A stretch of 25,711 nt of DNA from Phaeocystidibacter sp965659415 (GTDB lineage: Bacteria; Bacteroidota; Bacteroidia; Flavobacteriales; Schleiferiaceae), in the NCBI GenBank assembly GCA_965659415.1, contig CBFHVA010000020.1, forward strand, positions 1 to 25,711, read 5' to 3'. The notes under the pieces were generated by a model. The model ran no database searches. It saw only the letters and a program-made list of their open reading frames with translations, and was not told the DNA's origin. A program made the position numbers and the translations under genes. Positions within the stretch are counted from its first letter, which is position 1. The number at the start of each line of letters is the position of its first letter. Positions 7,535-15,288 of the stretch are shown one piece after another.

Positions 7535-8125
7535 CTATAAGTTCGGCGCTCGATTAGGCCAGGATTTCAAGGCTTGCCAAACTTCTGCGGTAGGAAGACC
7601 CACCACATTGAAATAGGAACCTTCAATTCGTTCAATGCCCGTCATACCAATCCACTCTTGAATACCGTAGGCACCTGCTTTATCTAGCGGTTGGTACACG
7701 TTCACGTAATGCTCGATCTGTTCAACGGAAAGCGACCTAAAGAACACGGTAGTACTCACGTGATACGTTTGAACAGAGTCTCTACTGGCTAAGCAAAAAC
7801 CGCTGATTACCTTATGCTTCGTTGCAGACAACTGCTCCAGCATCTGTATGGCATCTACCTTGTCACTTGGTTTTCCGAAACGACGATTTTCTTGCCAAAC
7901 CTCCGTATCAGCCGTGAGTAATAATTCCTCATCTCCAAGAGTTGGCATCAAAGCCTGAGCTTTAGATTTTGCCACCCATTCCACTGTTTCCTCAGGCGAA
8001 AGGTGTGGTGGAGCAGACTCATCGGTATCGCTAATTCGAACTTCGAATTGAAATCCCAATTCATTGAGAAGTTCCTTTCTTCGAGGGGAGCCTGAACCCA
8101 AGATCAAACGATATCCCTGATCCAT
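7535..8125 (-). CDS. maf: Maf-family nucleoside triphosphate pyrophosphatase
   Basis: Maf proteins hydrolyse non-canonical or excess nucleoside triphosphates (dTTP/UTP type in many bacteria) to monophosphates. The 196-residue product carries the family signature SGSPRRKELL at 11-20, DTDE at 33-36, the ADT motif with Asp73, and the KAGAYGIQEW block followed by IEGSYFNVVGLP. The frame stays open upstream inside the ubiA gene, but the ATG at 8123-8125 was chosen because homologues begin a few residues before the SPRR motif and the upstream residues look like ubiA read out of frame. It overlaps ubiA by 22 bases and is the last gene of a four-gene overlapping set. Confidence 0.93.
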   Translation of the reverse strand: MDQGYRLILGSGSPRRKELLNELGFQFEVRISDTDESAPPHLSPEETVEWVAKSKAQALMPTLGDEELLLTADTEVWQENRRFGKPSDKVDAIQMLEQLSATKHKVISGFCLASRDSVQTYHVSTTVFFRSLSVEQIEHYVNVYQPLDKAGAYGIQEWIGMTGIERIEGSYFNVVGLPTAEVWQALKSWPNRAPNL

Positions 8126-9072
8126 AAATTGATGATTAAGATGGCAGTAGGGCTTAGTAAACCAAGAAGCATGAACCCTTTGAGAAAGTTTTGTCCTTTT
8201 TTGAAGTCTGAAGTTTCTTTCATCCGCAATAAAAAGATGAAGAGAAGGGTGAAGGGAACAATTAGAGCATAGAGCACGAAGTTTGATGCAATAGTATCGG
8301 TCTGCCATGCCAGAAAAACGCGACCTAAGCCAAGCAGTACTACTGCACTAAAAGCTGAAATAATGATTTTGGACACGTTCAAACTCAATTGGGTTCCAAT
8401 GGTTCGATATCCCACTCTTCTGTCTCCTTCACGATCTTCGAGATCCTTGACTATTTCTCGAATTACAGTAACTAAAATGGCAAAAACAGCTAATCCTGAG
8501 ATGAGGACAAAATGCGTCATTTGCTCAGCGCTCAGTTGGGCTCCCGCAGGTAGAAAATCATAGACTACTATGAGCCAAACATTCAATCCTGCCAGTAATC
8601 CTACAATCAGATTTCCCAAGAGCAATCGGCCTTTAAAATCCATAGCATACAACCACAGTAGAGAAATGGAAATGGCGTGAAAGAATAGGTAATTAAGTTG
8701 GTCAATTTGGTAGGACGCCACCGCCCCAAAAAGCATCCCCGCAATGGAAAAACCGCCAAAGGCCCTTATTCCTGTTTCTTCAGATATGTGCAGGTTGATA
8801 GTCCGCCGATTCGGTTTATTCACTTGATCCGCATGCTGATCGTGAATGTCGTTTATGATATTACCCGCCGCGGCAATGCAACCGATTGACAGTGCAAGAA
8901 AGATTGCGTCCCATGAATTCAAAGCGAGTTCATAGGCGAGACCATTCGCATCGGTGCGACCGATTAACAAGGATTCACTGACTTCCAAAAAGCCGAAATG
9001 CAGAATGAGAGGGATGGCCATCACAAATAGCACATTCCATCCTCTAATAAGTGTCCACCAGTATTTTACCAT
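8104..9072 (-). CDS. UbiA-family prenyltransferase, resembling geranylgeranylglycerol-phosphate geranylgeranyltransferase
   Basis: This 322-residue integral membrane protein has about 8-9 hydrophobic helices. Two Asp-rich motifs mark the UbiA superfamily: NDIHDQHADQVNKPNR at 74-89 and DLEDREGD at 210-217; they bind the prenyl diphosphate through Mg2+. Bacteroidota members with this look are usually annotated as homologues of the archaeal digeranylgeranylglyceryl phosphate synthase, but the substrate cannot be read from the sequence; menaquinone or heme prenylation would need other motifs or neighbours. The ATG at 9072 overlaps the TAA of the upstream phosphatase gene by 7 bases, so translation is probably coupled. 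Confidence 0.85.
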   Translation of the reverse strand: MVKYWWTLIRGWNVLFVMAIPLILHFGFLEVSESLLIGRTDANGLAYELALNSWDAIFLALSIGCIAAAGNIINDIHDQHADQVNKPNRRTINLHISEETGIRAFGGFSIAGMLFGAVASYQIDQLNYLFFHAISISLLWLYAMDFKGRLLLGNLIVGLLAGLNVWLIVVYDFLPAGAQLSAEQMTHFVLISGLAVFAILVTVIREIVKDLEDREGDRRVGYRTIGTQLSLNVSKIIISAFSAVVLLGLGRVFLAWQTDTIASNFVLYALIVPFTLLFIFLLRMKETSDFKKGQNFLKGFMLLGLLSPTAILIINLWIRDIV

Positions 9073-9590
9073 GTGTGATCGCCTTCGAGCATCCAGTTTT
9101 TCTGCACTTTAAGGGTTTGTTCAATGATGTCCCTTACGCATCCTTTACCGCCTGCTTTTGGAGAAACATAGTCGCAAATCGCCTTAATTTCAGGAGCGCC
9201 ATCTGCAGGCGTACAAGCCACACCTGCCATTTGAAGTGCCTCGTAATCTGGAATATCATCGCCCATATACAGAACGTTTTCGCGCTTTAAGTCGTACATC
9301 TTGAAGAGATCTTCCATGGCCTCCTTTTTATCCGAAGAACTCATCCAAATGTCCTTCACGCCTAGTGCTTCCATGCGTTCGCGAACGGCTTCGCTTTTTC
9401 CGCCTGTAATGATAGCAATGCGATATTCCTTTCGCATGGCCAGCTGTAAGGCATAGCCGTCTTTACTGTGAAAAGCACGTATGGGTTGTTGCCCTGGCAT
9501 GAGAATAACACTTCCGTCTGTCATGACTCCATCTACATCAAAAACAAAGGTGGAGATGTGGTTGAGAAGTTCTTTATAGTTCTGCTTCAT
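9066..9590 (-). CDS. KdsC-like HAD phosphatase
   Basis: The 174-residue protein is a cap-less HAD hydrolase of the KdsC group, which form tetramers and dephosphorylate 3-deoxy-D-manno-octulosonate 8-phosphate in lipopolysaccharide synthesis. Motif I is DVDGVMTDGS at 18-27 with the nucleophile Asp18 and acid/base Asp20, motif II is ITGGKSE at 61-67, Lys89 fits motif III, and motif IV is GDDIPD at 110-115. The C-terminal AGGKGCVRD is also typical of KdsC. No kdsA or kdsB is nearby, and the neighbours are DUF2520 and UbiA genes, so a different phosphosugar or phospholipid precursor remains possible. It overlaps the upstream gene by 17 bases and ubiA by 7. Confidence 0.85.
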   Translation of the reverse strand: MKQNYKELLNHISTFVFDVDGVMTDGSVILMPGQQPIRAFHSKDGYALQLAMRKEYRIAIITGGKSEAVRERMEALGVKDIWMSSSDKKEAMEDLFKMYDLKRENVLYMGDDIPDYEALQMAGVACTPADGAPEIKAICDYVSPKAGGKGCVRDIIEQTLKVQKNWMLEGDHTW

Positions 9591-10341
9591 GTCTTTTTTG
9601 AATACTGTCCGTAAGTGTTCGGTAAAGTTCTTTTTGGGGCTCGTCGAGCAATTGGAGATGCTTGTCTATAGTAAGCTGATCCTTTCGCATAGCTGGTCCT
9701 GTCTGGTGTTCGAACGAATCCCCTTGTAGAGCCAACTTTGAGGTCTTTTCAATCAAAGGACTCACTAGCTCGAGAGGGAGCTGGTGCTTTTCAAGGATGC
9801 GATTGCCTTCGGCATTGATGTGATTGACGAAATTGTTGAACCAAACCGCTGCGGTGTGTAAGGCCAGTCTTCGTTCGCTATTCATCACTCTAACGTCGTT
9901 CGAAAGCTTCGAAGCTAAATCCCTTAATGAATCAGCTATATGCGAAGAACTGCTTTCGATGAGTATCGGAGTTTTGGAAAAGTCATTTTCAACTCCTTTG
10001 CGCATGGTTTGGAGCGGATAAAATACACCCACGGCTTCTCCATCAACCTGAATAGAACTCATGGCGGCTGGGCCACTTACATGTAACTTAATAGTTCGAC
10101 TACTGGTGCCCAATCGTTCGCTCACCGATTCAAGCGCATGGTCGGATACCGCCAAAAAGGTGTACTTGGAAGTTGAATTTGCGACGTCGCTTAACGGTGC
10201 AAAATTGGATTGGACTAATGAGGCTAGCGTCTTACCCGCTTTAGGATTCCGGGCATAAATGCAATCAACAAGAACACCCGCCTTCGAGAAGGCATGAGCT
10301 AAGCACCATGCTGCATTTCCACTGCCGACAATCGAAATCAT
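9574..10341 (-). CDS. DUF2520 Rossmann-fold protein (NADP-dependent dehydrogenase-like)
   Basis: The 255-residue protein starts with a dinucleotide-binding fold: beta strand MISIVG, then GSGNAAWCLA at 6-15, matching GxGxxA. The segment FLAVSDHALESV near 63-74 follows the pattern of 6-phosphogluconate or F420-dependent dehydrogenase relatives. The C-terminal half is helical (about 150-255) and fits the DUF2520 domain, with LHTAAVWFNNFVNH as its conserved core. The reaction is unknown; the fold suggests a pantothenate/ketopantoate reductase-like or imine reductase-like oxidoreductase. It is first in the overlapping set with the HAD phosphatase, UbiA and Maf. A TATATTCG box (10347-10354, minus strand) close upstream may start a separate transcript from ccmF. 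Confidence 0.8.
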   Translation of the reverse strand: MISIVGSGNAAWCLAHAFSKAGVLVDCIYARNPKAGKTLASLVQSNFAPLSDVANSTSKYTFLAVSDHALESVSERLGTSSRTIKLHVSGPAAMSSIQVDGEAVGVFYPLQTMRKGVENDFSKTPILIESSSSHIADSLRDLASKLSNDVRVMNSERRLALHTAAVWFNNFVNHINAEGNRILEKHQLPLELVSPLIEKTSKLALQGDSFEHQTGPAMRKDQLTIDKHLQLLDEPQKELYRTLTDSIQKRHEAEL

Positions 10342-10388
10342 AGTTGCGAATATAGGAGGTTCCGTCGGGCTGGCTTTTGCCTACGCCG

Positions 10389-12806
10389 TTAATTCCGGGT
10401 TCGTACGCGCTGATAGACAGCCACAAAAGTTCCGAGCCCCATCAAGATACAACCCACCCACAGCAAATTGATCCACGGGAAAACGATTGCTTTGATGATG
10501 ATGAAATCGTCTTCGCTTTCCTTTTCAAGCCAAGTTTTCATTACAATTTCCTTCGCTTCTGCATCGGCGCGCTCAAACCTAAACTTTAACCCCAGCTCTT
10601 CGATAATTGCATCTTCACGACTTTCACCAACCACGTCAAGCGAGTAGGTCGGCATAGCTTGATAGACCATCCCATCCATGGTTTTTACGGAAAGTGCGGC
10701 ACCAATCTTTGCTCCTTGAACCATTCCATCAATCGTGTCGATTTGGAACACTTCTACAGAATCGAGCTTTACCATGAATTGGCGATACAAGATTTCTTGT
10801 CTATTGGGTTGCATTGGGAACTCTTGTTCACGTTGCCATGGACTGTATCGTTCACTTGAATCACGGGCATCAAAGTAGGTGAGGTGTGTATACACATCCT
10901 TATGCAAATAATGCTTTGTAGATGGTTCGCTCACCTGACCCATTCTTTCGTTCAGCTGAATGAAGGGCTCTAACACAAACGATACGTCGTTACTGCCTGG
11001 TTCCCAGAATCGCAGAGGAAAATATACATTTCCGTTCGCGCGGTATTCATCGAACCACTCGACCTGGTATTCCCCTAAGCCAACAGTGTCAGCTTTATTG
11101 ATGAGCAAGTTCTCGTTCGCGGGAAAATCCTCAGCGATGTACGTTTCATTCTCTGAAATTACCTGTTGCTTACCTTGTGAAATGAGTGTTCCGAGGAGAA
11201 TCAAACCAAATCCTACGTGTGCAATGGAGGAGCCAGCAAAGAGCTTTGAACGCTTGCCAATACGCAACCAGAAATCCGCATTAGCCACAATGGCCCAGCT
11301 TGAGGTGAAAAGCAGAATGATGTAGAGGGGATTGGTAAAGCCCATTCCCAAGGTGATGATAACCGTTAAGACCGTGGAAACCGCCACGGAAAAGCCTACG
11401 CGTTTCCAGAAAATTTCAGAAGCGGTAGCTCTATAATTCAATAATTGACCAAAGGCTACAAGGAATGCCGTGATAATAGCAAATGGCAATTGCCAGCGGT
11501 TATAGTGAGCCACTGGGTCGATAGGTACGCTGAGCTCTTGGCTTAATAGCGGAATCCAGCTATCGGGACCAATTAATGCATTGATAACTGGTGTTGACGT
11601 TGAGAAAGTGATCTGCAGAGAGGATAATAACAACACCATCGAACCAATGAACATCCAGAATTCTCGAGACGACATTTGGTCTTCTTGAGATTCGCTTTTA
11701 ATGGATTTAAATCTATAGGCGTAAAGTCCGAAAGCGATTACTACAAAACTCAACAAGTAGATGAGCAACTGACCGCTCATGCCTAAATCAACGAAGCTAT
11801 GCACGGATGTGTCCCCTAGGATTCCCGAACGAGTTAAGAATGTAGAGTACAAAATCAAGAGAAATGAAAGTAGAGTCAGGATGTAAGCTGAATGCTGTGA
11901 GCCACCGCGGTTGCGCTGTATCAGAAGAACGTGAGCAGCTCCAACCATCATTAGCCAAGGAACAAGCGACGCATTTTCTACTGGGTCCCAGGCCCAGAAG
12001 CCTCCAAAGCTCAACGCTTCATATGCCCATGCACCACCCATTAGAATGCCAATTCCCAAAATGCCCACCGAAAAGAAGGCCCACGGCAATACGGGCTTAA
12101 TCCATCCTTTGTGATCGTTCTTTAGGAGTCCTGCAATGGCAAATGCAAAAGGAATAATGGTAGATGCGAACCCAAGGAAAAGAGTAGGTGGGTGGATGGT
12201 CATCCAATAGTTTTGGAGTAGTGGATTCAATCCACGTCCATCTTGGAATTCCGGAATGAGTGCGAGATAGTTATCGTTCATTGTCCATGGCAGACCTACA
12301 TATTCCGGCAACTCGCGAATCAAGTTGAAAGGACTAATTCCAATTTGCGTATCACCTAAGTATAAGCCCATCAGCATGCTAGCTAAGAAACCTTGAACCA
12401 GTGTGAGGACCAACATGGTTCCACTTTCCCACTTTTTTGAGGTGCGCATCAGGATGAAACCGAGCACGGCATGCCAGAACATCCACAGCAAGAAACTACC
12501 TTCTTGACCTTCCCAAAATGAGGAAAACATGTAACGCGATTCCAATTCGAGGGAAGTATGGCTCCAAACATAGTCGTACTCAAAATAGTGATTGAGCATC
12601 ATAAAGAAGAGCGTTCCCACCACGGTAAAGACCGAAATGGCATGTAGGGTATAGGACGCTCTCGCCAGTTTGCGCCATGCGCTGTTCTCCGCCTTATCCC
12701 AAAATCGCGAATAGGCAAAAGCGGATAGTAATGCGCTAGTAAAGCTTAGAATTACGGCAAACCTACCAAGTTCGCCGGGCAATATGTGTTCACCAATGTA
12801 GTCCAA
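10389..12806 (-). CDS. ccmF: Cytochrome c heme lyase subunit CcmF (CcsA/CcmF family)
   Basis: CcmF receives heme from holo-CcmE and attaches it to apocytochrome c outside the inner membrane. The protein has about 805 residues with some 14 membrane helices. It shows WEGQEGSFLLW at about 97-108, the histidine-rich YWMTIHPPTLFLGF at about 200-213, and the heme-handling tryptophan motif GGFWAWDPVENASLVPW near 268-284. A periplasmic domain lies at about 560-760 and a last helix near the C-terminus. The TTG at 12804-12806 was chosen because homologues begin with a DYIGEH-like sequence; it lies 19 bases after ccmE. An ATG at 12878 in the same frame would add 24 residues that overlap ccmE by 53 bases and look unlike the family. 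Confidence 0.92.
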   Translation of the reverse strand: MDYIGEHILPGELGRFAVILSFTSALLSAFAYSRFWDKAENSAWRKLARASYTLHAISVFTVVGTLFFMMLNHYFEYDYVWSHTSLELESRYMFSSFWEGQEGSFLLWMFWHAVLGFILMRTSKKWESGTMLVLTLVQGFLASMLMGLYLGDTQIGISPFNLIRELPEYVGLPWTMNDNYLALIPEFQDGRGLNPLLQNYWMTIHPPTLFLGFASTIIPFAFAIAGLLKNDHKGWIKPVLPWAFFSVGILGIGILMGGAWAYEALSFGGFWAWDPVENASLVPWLMMVGAAHVLLIQRNRGGSQHSAYILTLLSFLLILYSTFLTRSGILGDTSVHSFVDLGMSGQLLIYLLSFVVIAFGLYAYRFKSIKSESQEDQMSSREFWMFIGSMVLLLSSLQITFSTSTPVINALIGPDSWIPLLSQELSVPIDPVAHYNRWQLPFAIITAFLVAFGQLLNYRATASEIFWKRVGFSVAVSTVLTVIITLGMGFTNPLYIILLFTSSWAIVANADFWLRIGKRSKLFAGSSIAHVGFGLILLGTLISQGKQQVISENETYIAEDFPANENLLINKADTVGLGEYQVEWFDEYRANGNVYFPLRFWEPGSNDVSFVLEPFIQLNERMGQVSEPSTKHYLHKDVYTHLTYFDARDSSERYSPWQREQEFPMQPNRQEILYRQFMVKLDSVEVFQIDTIDGMVQGAKIGAALSVKTMDGMVYQAMPTYSLDVVGESREDAIIEELGLKFRFERADAEAKEIVMKTWLEKESEDDFIIIKAIVFPWINLLWVGCILMGLGTFVAVYQRVRTRN

Positions 12807-12825
12807 GTGGGGGTACGTTTTCTGA

Positions 12826-13233
12826 TTAGATATCCTCGGAGTAGGAATTGTCGTTGCCTTCCATGCGATTTTGCTCATTGTACTTTGATGGGCACTTCAT
12901 GAGGATATCGCTAGCAATGAAGGCGGTGTCGGTCGCAAAACCGGTCATCGTAATGGATTCACTTCGCTCGAAATCCGTAGGCTTGGGTTCGTTGAAATAA
13001 ACCGTGGCAACCTGACCTGAATCATCTACGGCAGTGAAGCGGAGCATGGTGGTTTTGGGATTGAAATGAATATCATCGTCCTTAACCAACTTGCCAATTA
13101 CAATGAACTCTTCGCCTTTATTGGCTTCGGCCAGTTCAAAGTTGGCATAGGTGCTTGCATCTCCAAATGTGGAAAGAATCCCACCAATGAGTACAGCGAT
13201 TACAACAATGAGAATGATGTGTGATTTCTTCAT
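12826..13233 (-). CDS. ccmE: Heme chaperone CcmE, Cys-type variant
   Basis: CcmE binds heme covalently in the periplasm and hands it to CcmF. The 135-residue protein has one N-terminal anchor helix (about 5-23) and an OB-fold beta-barrel (about 40-112). The heme-attachment site lies at residues 114-118 and reads CPSKY, that is CxxxY, where the classical enterobacterial protein has HxxxY. Cys-type CcmE is known from archaea and some bacteria and seems to pair with reduced ccm sets. The ATG overlaps the ccmD-like stop by one base (TAATG), so the two are probably translationally coupled. Confidence 0.92.
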   Translation of the reverse strand: MKKSHIILIVVIAVLIGGILSTFGDASTYANFELAEANKGEEFIVIGKLVKDDDIHFNPKTTMLRFTAVDDSGQVATVYFNEPKPTDFERSESITMTGFATDTAFIASDILMKCPSKYNEQNRMEGNDNSYSEDI

Positions 13234-13436
13234 TATTTCCGATCTCCCTTTTCCAATTTCGTCATCTTCCTATCCAGTCGTGCTAAGTAAACAACTAAGC
13301 CCGCAAAAATGATTAGGATTACACCAACAACAACATAAATTTTCCCATCAGCTCTCATGGAATCAGCCATTTCAACCTCTTGAGCAAAGGTGCTCAGCGA
13401 GAAAAACAGGGCAAGTAAACTAATCGCGTATTTCAT
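13233..13436 (-). CDS. ccmD: CcmD-like small membrane protein
   Basis: The 67-residue product has an N-terminal signal peptide or helix (MKYAISLLALFFSLSTFAQ), a short acidic periplasmic stretch, one membrane helix at about 34-53 and a basic cytoplasmic tail (RLDRKMTKLEKGDRK). Size, topology and position between ccmC and ccmE fit CcmD, which holds CcmC and heme together in the release complex; sequence similarity within CcmD is always weak, so the name rests on context. The start at 13436 was preferred over an in-frame ATG at 13460 because it begins directly with the signal peptide. It overlaps ccmC by 17 bases. Confidence 0.75.
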   Translation of the reverse strand: MKYAISLLALFFSLSTFAQEVEMADSMRADGKIYVVVGVILIIFAGLVVYLARLDRKMTKLEKGDRK

Positions 13437-14118
13437 GTGTGATGTCTTCTTCAGATTCAATTTTAGCCGCTTTGAGTTGTTCCATTCTATATCGAAGGTT
13501 GGCTAACCACACACCAATGAGAATCCAACCGACTACGGCGGGGTAAAAAATGGCGCGCAAGCTGCTGTCCATGTCATATTGGTTAAATCCAGGATTACCA
13601 CCATTTCCCGGGTGTAGCGAGGAGGTGAGTCGCGGGAGAATGCCGATAAATACAATCATGAGTACAAAGGCGAATATGTTGTAGATGGCACTAATGCGGC
13701 CTTTTTGATCTGGATTATTCAAAGAGCCGCGCAATACAAAGTACGCTGCATAAATGAGCATAGTAACGGCCGTTCCTTGTAGCTTCGGATCCGGTGGGAA
13801 GTAAGCACCCCACGTATACTTGGCCCACAACATGCCTGTGAGCAGGCCTAATATTGAAAATAACATGCCGGTTTCGGCGTATACAAGCGACCATCGATCC
13901 GTGCCGATATTGCTGCCGGATAAGTGGCGAATGGCATGAATGAATGAAATAAGCATCATGGGGATCATTGTGAACCACATGGTGACATGAAAGAACAGGT
14001 TTCGAATGGTTTCATTCAAGATAGGAAGGCGAGGAACTTCGTTCATCAATCCTGCATAAATGCTGTAAATAACGAGCACTACACCGAGTCCCTTCCACCA
14101 ATGTTTACGTAAAGCCAA
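13420..14118 (-). CDS. ccmC: Heme exporter/handling protein CcmC (CcsA family)
   Basis: CcmC loads heme onto CcmE. The 232-residue protein has six predicted membrane helices and the family landmarks: NLFFHVTMWF near 40-49 with a heme-ligand-type His, the tryptophan-motif region YTWGAYFPPDPKLQ at 101-114, YFVLRGSL after it, and the late SSLHPGNGGNPGF with the second conserved His. The tryptophan motif is thin: where WGxWWxWD is usual, only W103 and D110 remain. The start is TTG at 14116-14118; the reading frame has no ATG near, and the MALRKHWWKGLGVVL start matches family length. A good TACATTTG promoter box lies 21 bases upstream. Confidence 0.9.
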   Translation of the reverse strand: MALRKHWWKGLGVVLVIYSIYAGLMNEVPRLPILNETIRNLFFHVTMWFTMIPMMLISFIHAIRHLSGSNIGTDRWSLVYAETGMLFSILGLLTGMLWAKYTWGAYFPPDPKLQGTAVTMLIYAAYFVLRGSLNNPDQKGRISAIYNIFAFVLMIVFIGILPRLTSSLHPGNGGNPGFNQYDMDSSLRAIFYPAVVGWILIGVWLANLRYRMEQLKAAKIESEEDITHEIRD

Positions 14119-14139
14119 TGCACTCTGATTTTAGCACCC

Positions 14140-14147
14140 CAAATGTA
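14140..14147 (-). promoter_or_regulatory. Candidate -7 box (TACATTTG) of the ccmC-ccmD-ccmE-ccmF operon
   Basis: On the minus strand TACATTTG is an exact TAnnTTTG match, 21 bases before the TTG start of ccmC. The expected TTG at -33 is not seen; only a T-rich GTTTTA is present. It would separate transcription of ccmC-F from ccmB. Confidence 0.4.
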
Positions 14148-14225
14148 CACAAAATAGGGGTAAAACGACAGCTTGCACAGAAGGGTTATGAAGGTGTATT
14201 GTCCCTTTTTGAATGACTACAAACG

Positions 14226-14379
14226 TAACTTAGATAGCCACTGTTAGAGTTAGTTTCCGGATCTTATTTCGCTGGGGATGCGAATCAGGCAAATCATTAG
14301 TATAGCCGGATCGTTCGCGCACTAACGCTAGCATCTGGGCGGTTGCAGAGAGGAGGTCAGATGATCTCCTCTTTTTTTA
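14226..14379 (+). ncRNA. Possible small RNA between ccmC and ccmB
   Basis: Both flanking genes run on the minus strand, yet this gap holds a strong plus-strand intrinsic terminator with no gene in front of it. Upstream of the terminator the sequence can fold. AGA/TAGC/GTTAG (14232-14247) pairs with CTAAC/GCTA/TCT (14322-14336) with two bulges, and TTCGC (14268-14272) pairs with GCGAA (14280-14284). No ORF of useful size is present. A long, bulged stem would fit a 6S-type RNA, but I cannot identify a family. The 5' end is uncertain; no convincing promoter was found, only weak TATTGTCC and TAACTTAG boxes near 14197 and 14226. The strand is inferred from the T-tract. Confidence 0.4.
14349..14378 (+). 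terminator. Intrinsic terminator, plus strand, facing into the ccmB 3' end
   Basis: A 10-bp stem with one G.T pair (14349-14358 with 14363-14372) closes the loop AGAT and is followed by six T that run into the ccmB stop codon. On the minus strand there is no T-tract, so it does not terminate ccmB in the usual way. Confidence 0.75.
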
Positions 14380-15033
14380 TTCTCGCCACATGTAGGGATA
14401 AAGTACAAAGGACAAGACTCCTGAAAGAAGACCAAGCATTCCGAGAACGGCCATAAAGCTCAAGTTGTCTTCGTAAGGTAAGCCTAGGGCTGCTTTATTA
14501 CTGGCGGTTACCAATGTGATAGCCAAAGGAAGCAAAATAGGAATGCTCAATATGGCCATTAAGGTGGTATTGTTGTTGGTTTTTGAGGCGATAGCCGACG
14601 TGAGTGTGAGCGTGGTAGAAAAGCCAACCGCTCCGAGAAGTATCACAATCAGCATTTGGCCATCTGCAACGATTGGATCGCCAAGAAGTATCCGGAAGAG
14701 CCCAAATGTAAATAACGACACCACGAGCATTTGAACCACGTTGTAAATCATCTTGCTCATGATTACCGATGCAGGTTGAACCAACTGTGCGTAGTACCAG
14801 AAACGATGGGCTGATTCATTTCCGAATGCGCGCGTGGCGGTAGATATGGCTGCAAATACCGTAATCACCCAATAGAGCGCCACCCAGGTGCTGCGATCAT
14901 TGATGTCTTGAAACACAAGATGGGCGATATAAGTGGTACTCACCACATATAATAAGGTGGCGAATATGGCATAGCGCTCGCGAAAATCGAGGGTCAAATC
15001 CTTTCTAATTAAGAAGCCAATTTCTTTCCACAT
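14377..15033 (-). CDS. ccmB: Heme exporter protein CcmB
   Basis: CcmB is the membrane subunit that, with the ATPase CcmA and with CcmC, helps release holo-CcmE. The 218-residue protein has six hydrophobic segments and typical CcmB pieces: the RKDLTLDFRERYA start with basic cytoplasmic N-terminus, FAAISTATRAFGNESAHRFW near 58-77, and the second half with the LLGAVGFSTTLTLTSAI segment. The start at 15033 was chosen because homologues begin some 10 residues before RKDL; an open frame extends to 15123 without family-like sequence. No ccmA lies next to it, so the ATPase must be encoded elsewhere. It is separated from ccmC by 258 bases holding a possible small RNA on the opposite strand. Confidence 0.9.
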   Translation of the reverse strand: MWKEIGFLIRKDLTLDFRERYAIFATLLYVVSTTYIAHLVFQDINDRSTWVALYWVITVFAAISTATRAFGNESAHRFWYYAQLVQPASVIMSKMIYNVVQMLVVSLFTFGLFRILLGDPIVADGQMLIVILLGAVGFSTTLTLTSAIASKTNNNTTLMAILSIPILLPLAITLVTASNKAALGLPYEDNLSFMAVLGMLGLLSGVLSFVLYPYMWRE

Positions 15034-15288
15034 ACTGCGAAGATAGGTTATACCCATTTTTTGAATCCAAATTATTTCAGGAAGGATGTCCCTATAATAC
15101 CCCGCACTGCGTACAACATACACAAGAACTTCACCTAGATCTCATTTTCATACAATCATGAAACGCAACGATGAAACGGTGAAAGTTATCGTTGAAGAAT
15201 GCAAATAGCACTAACAGTAGGAGAAAGTATACCTAGCATAATTGAGTGGGGGCTATCCAAGCGAATAGCGGTATCTTCACACTTGTAC

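Noticed and set aside
15199..15288. 30-residue N-terminal extension of the sigma factor
   Set aside because: Not sigma-like; the partial promoter box and the usual start of region 2 favour ATG 15289.
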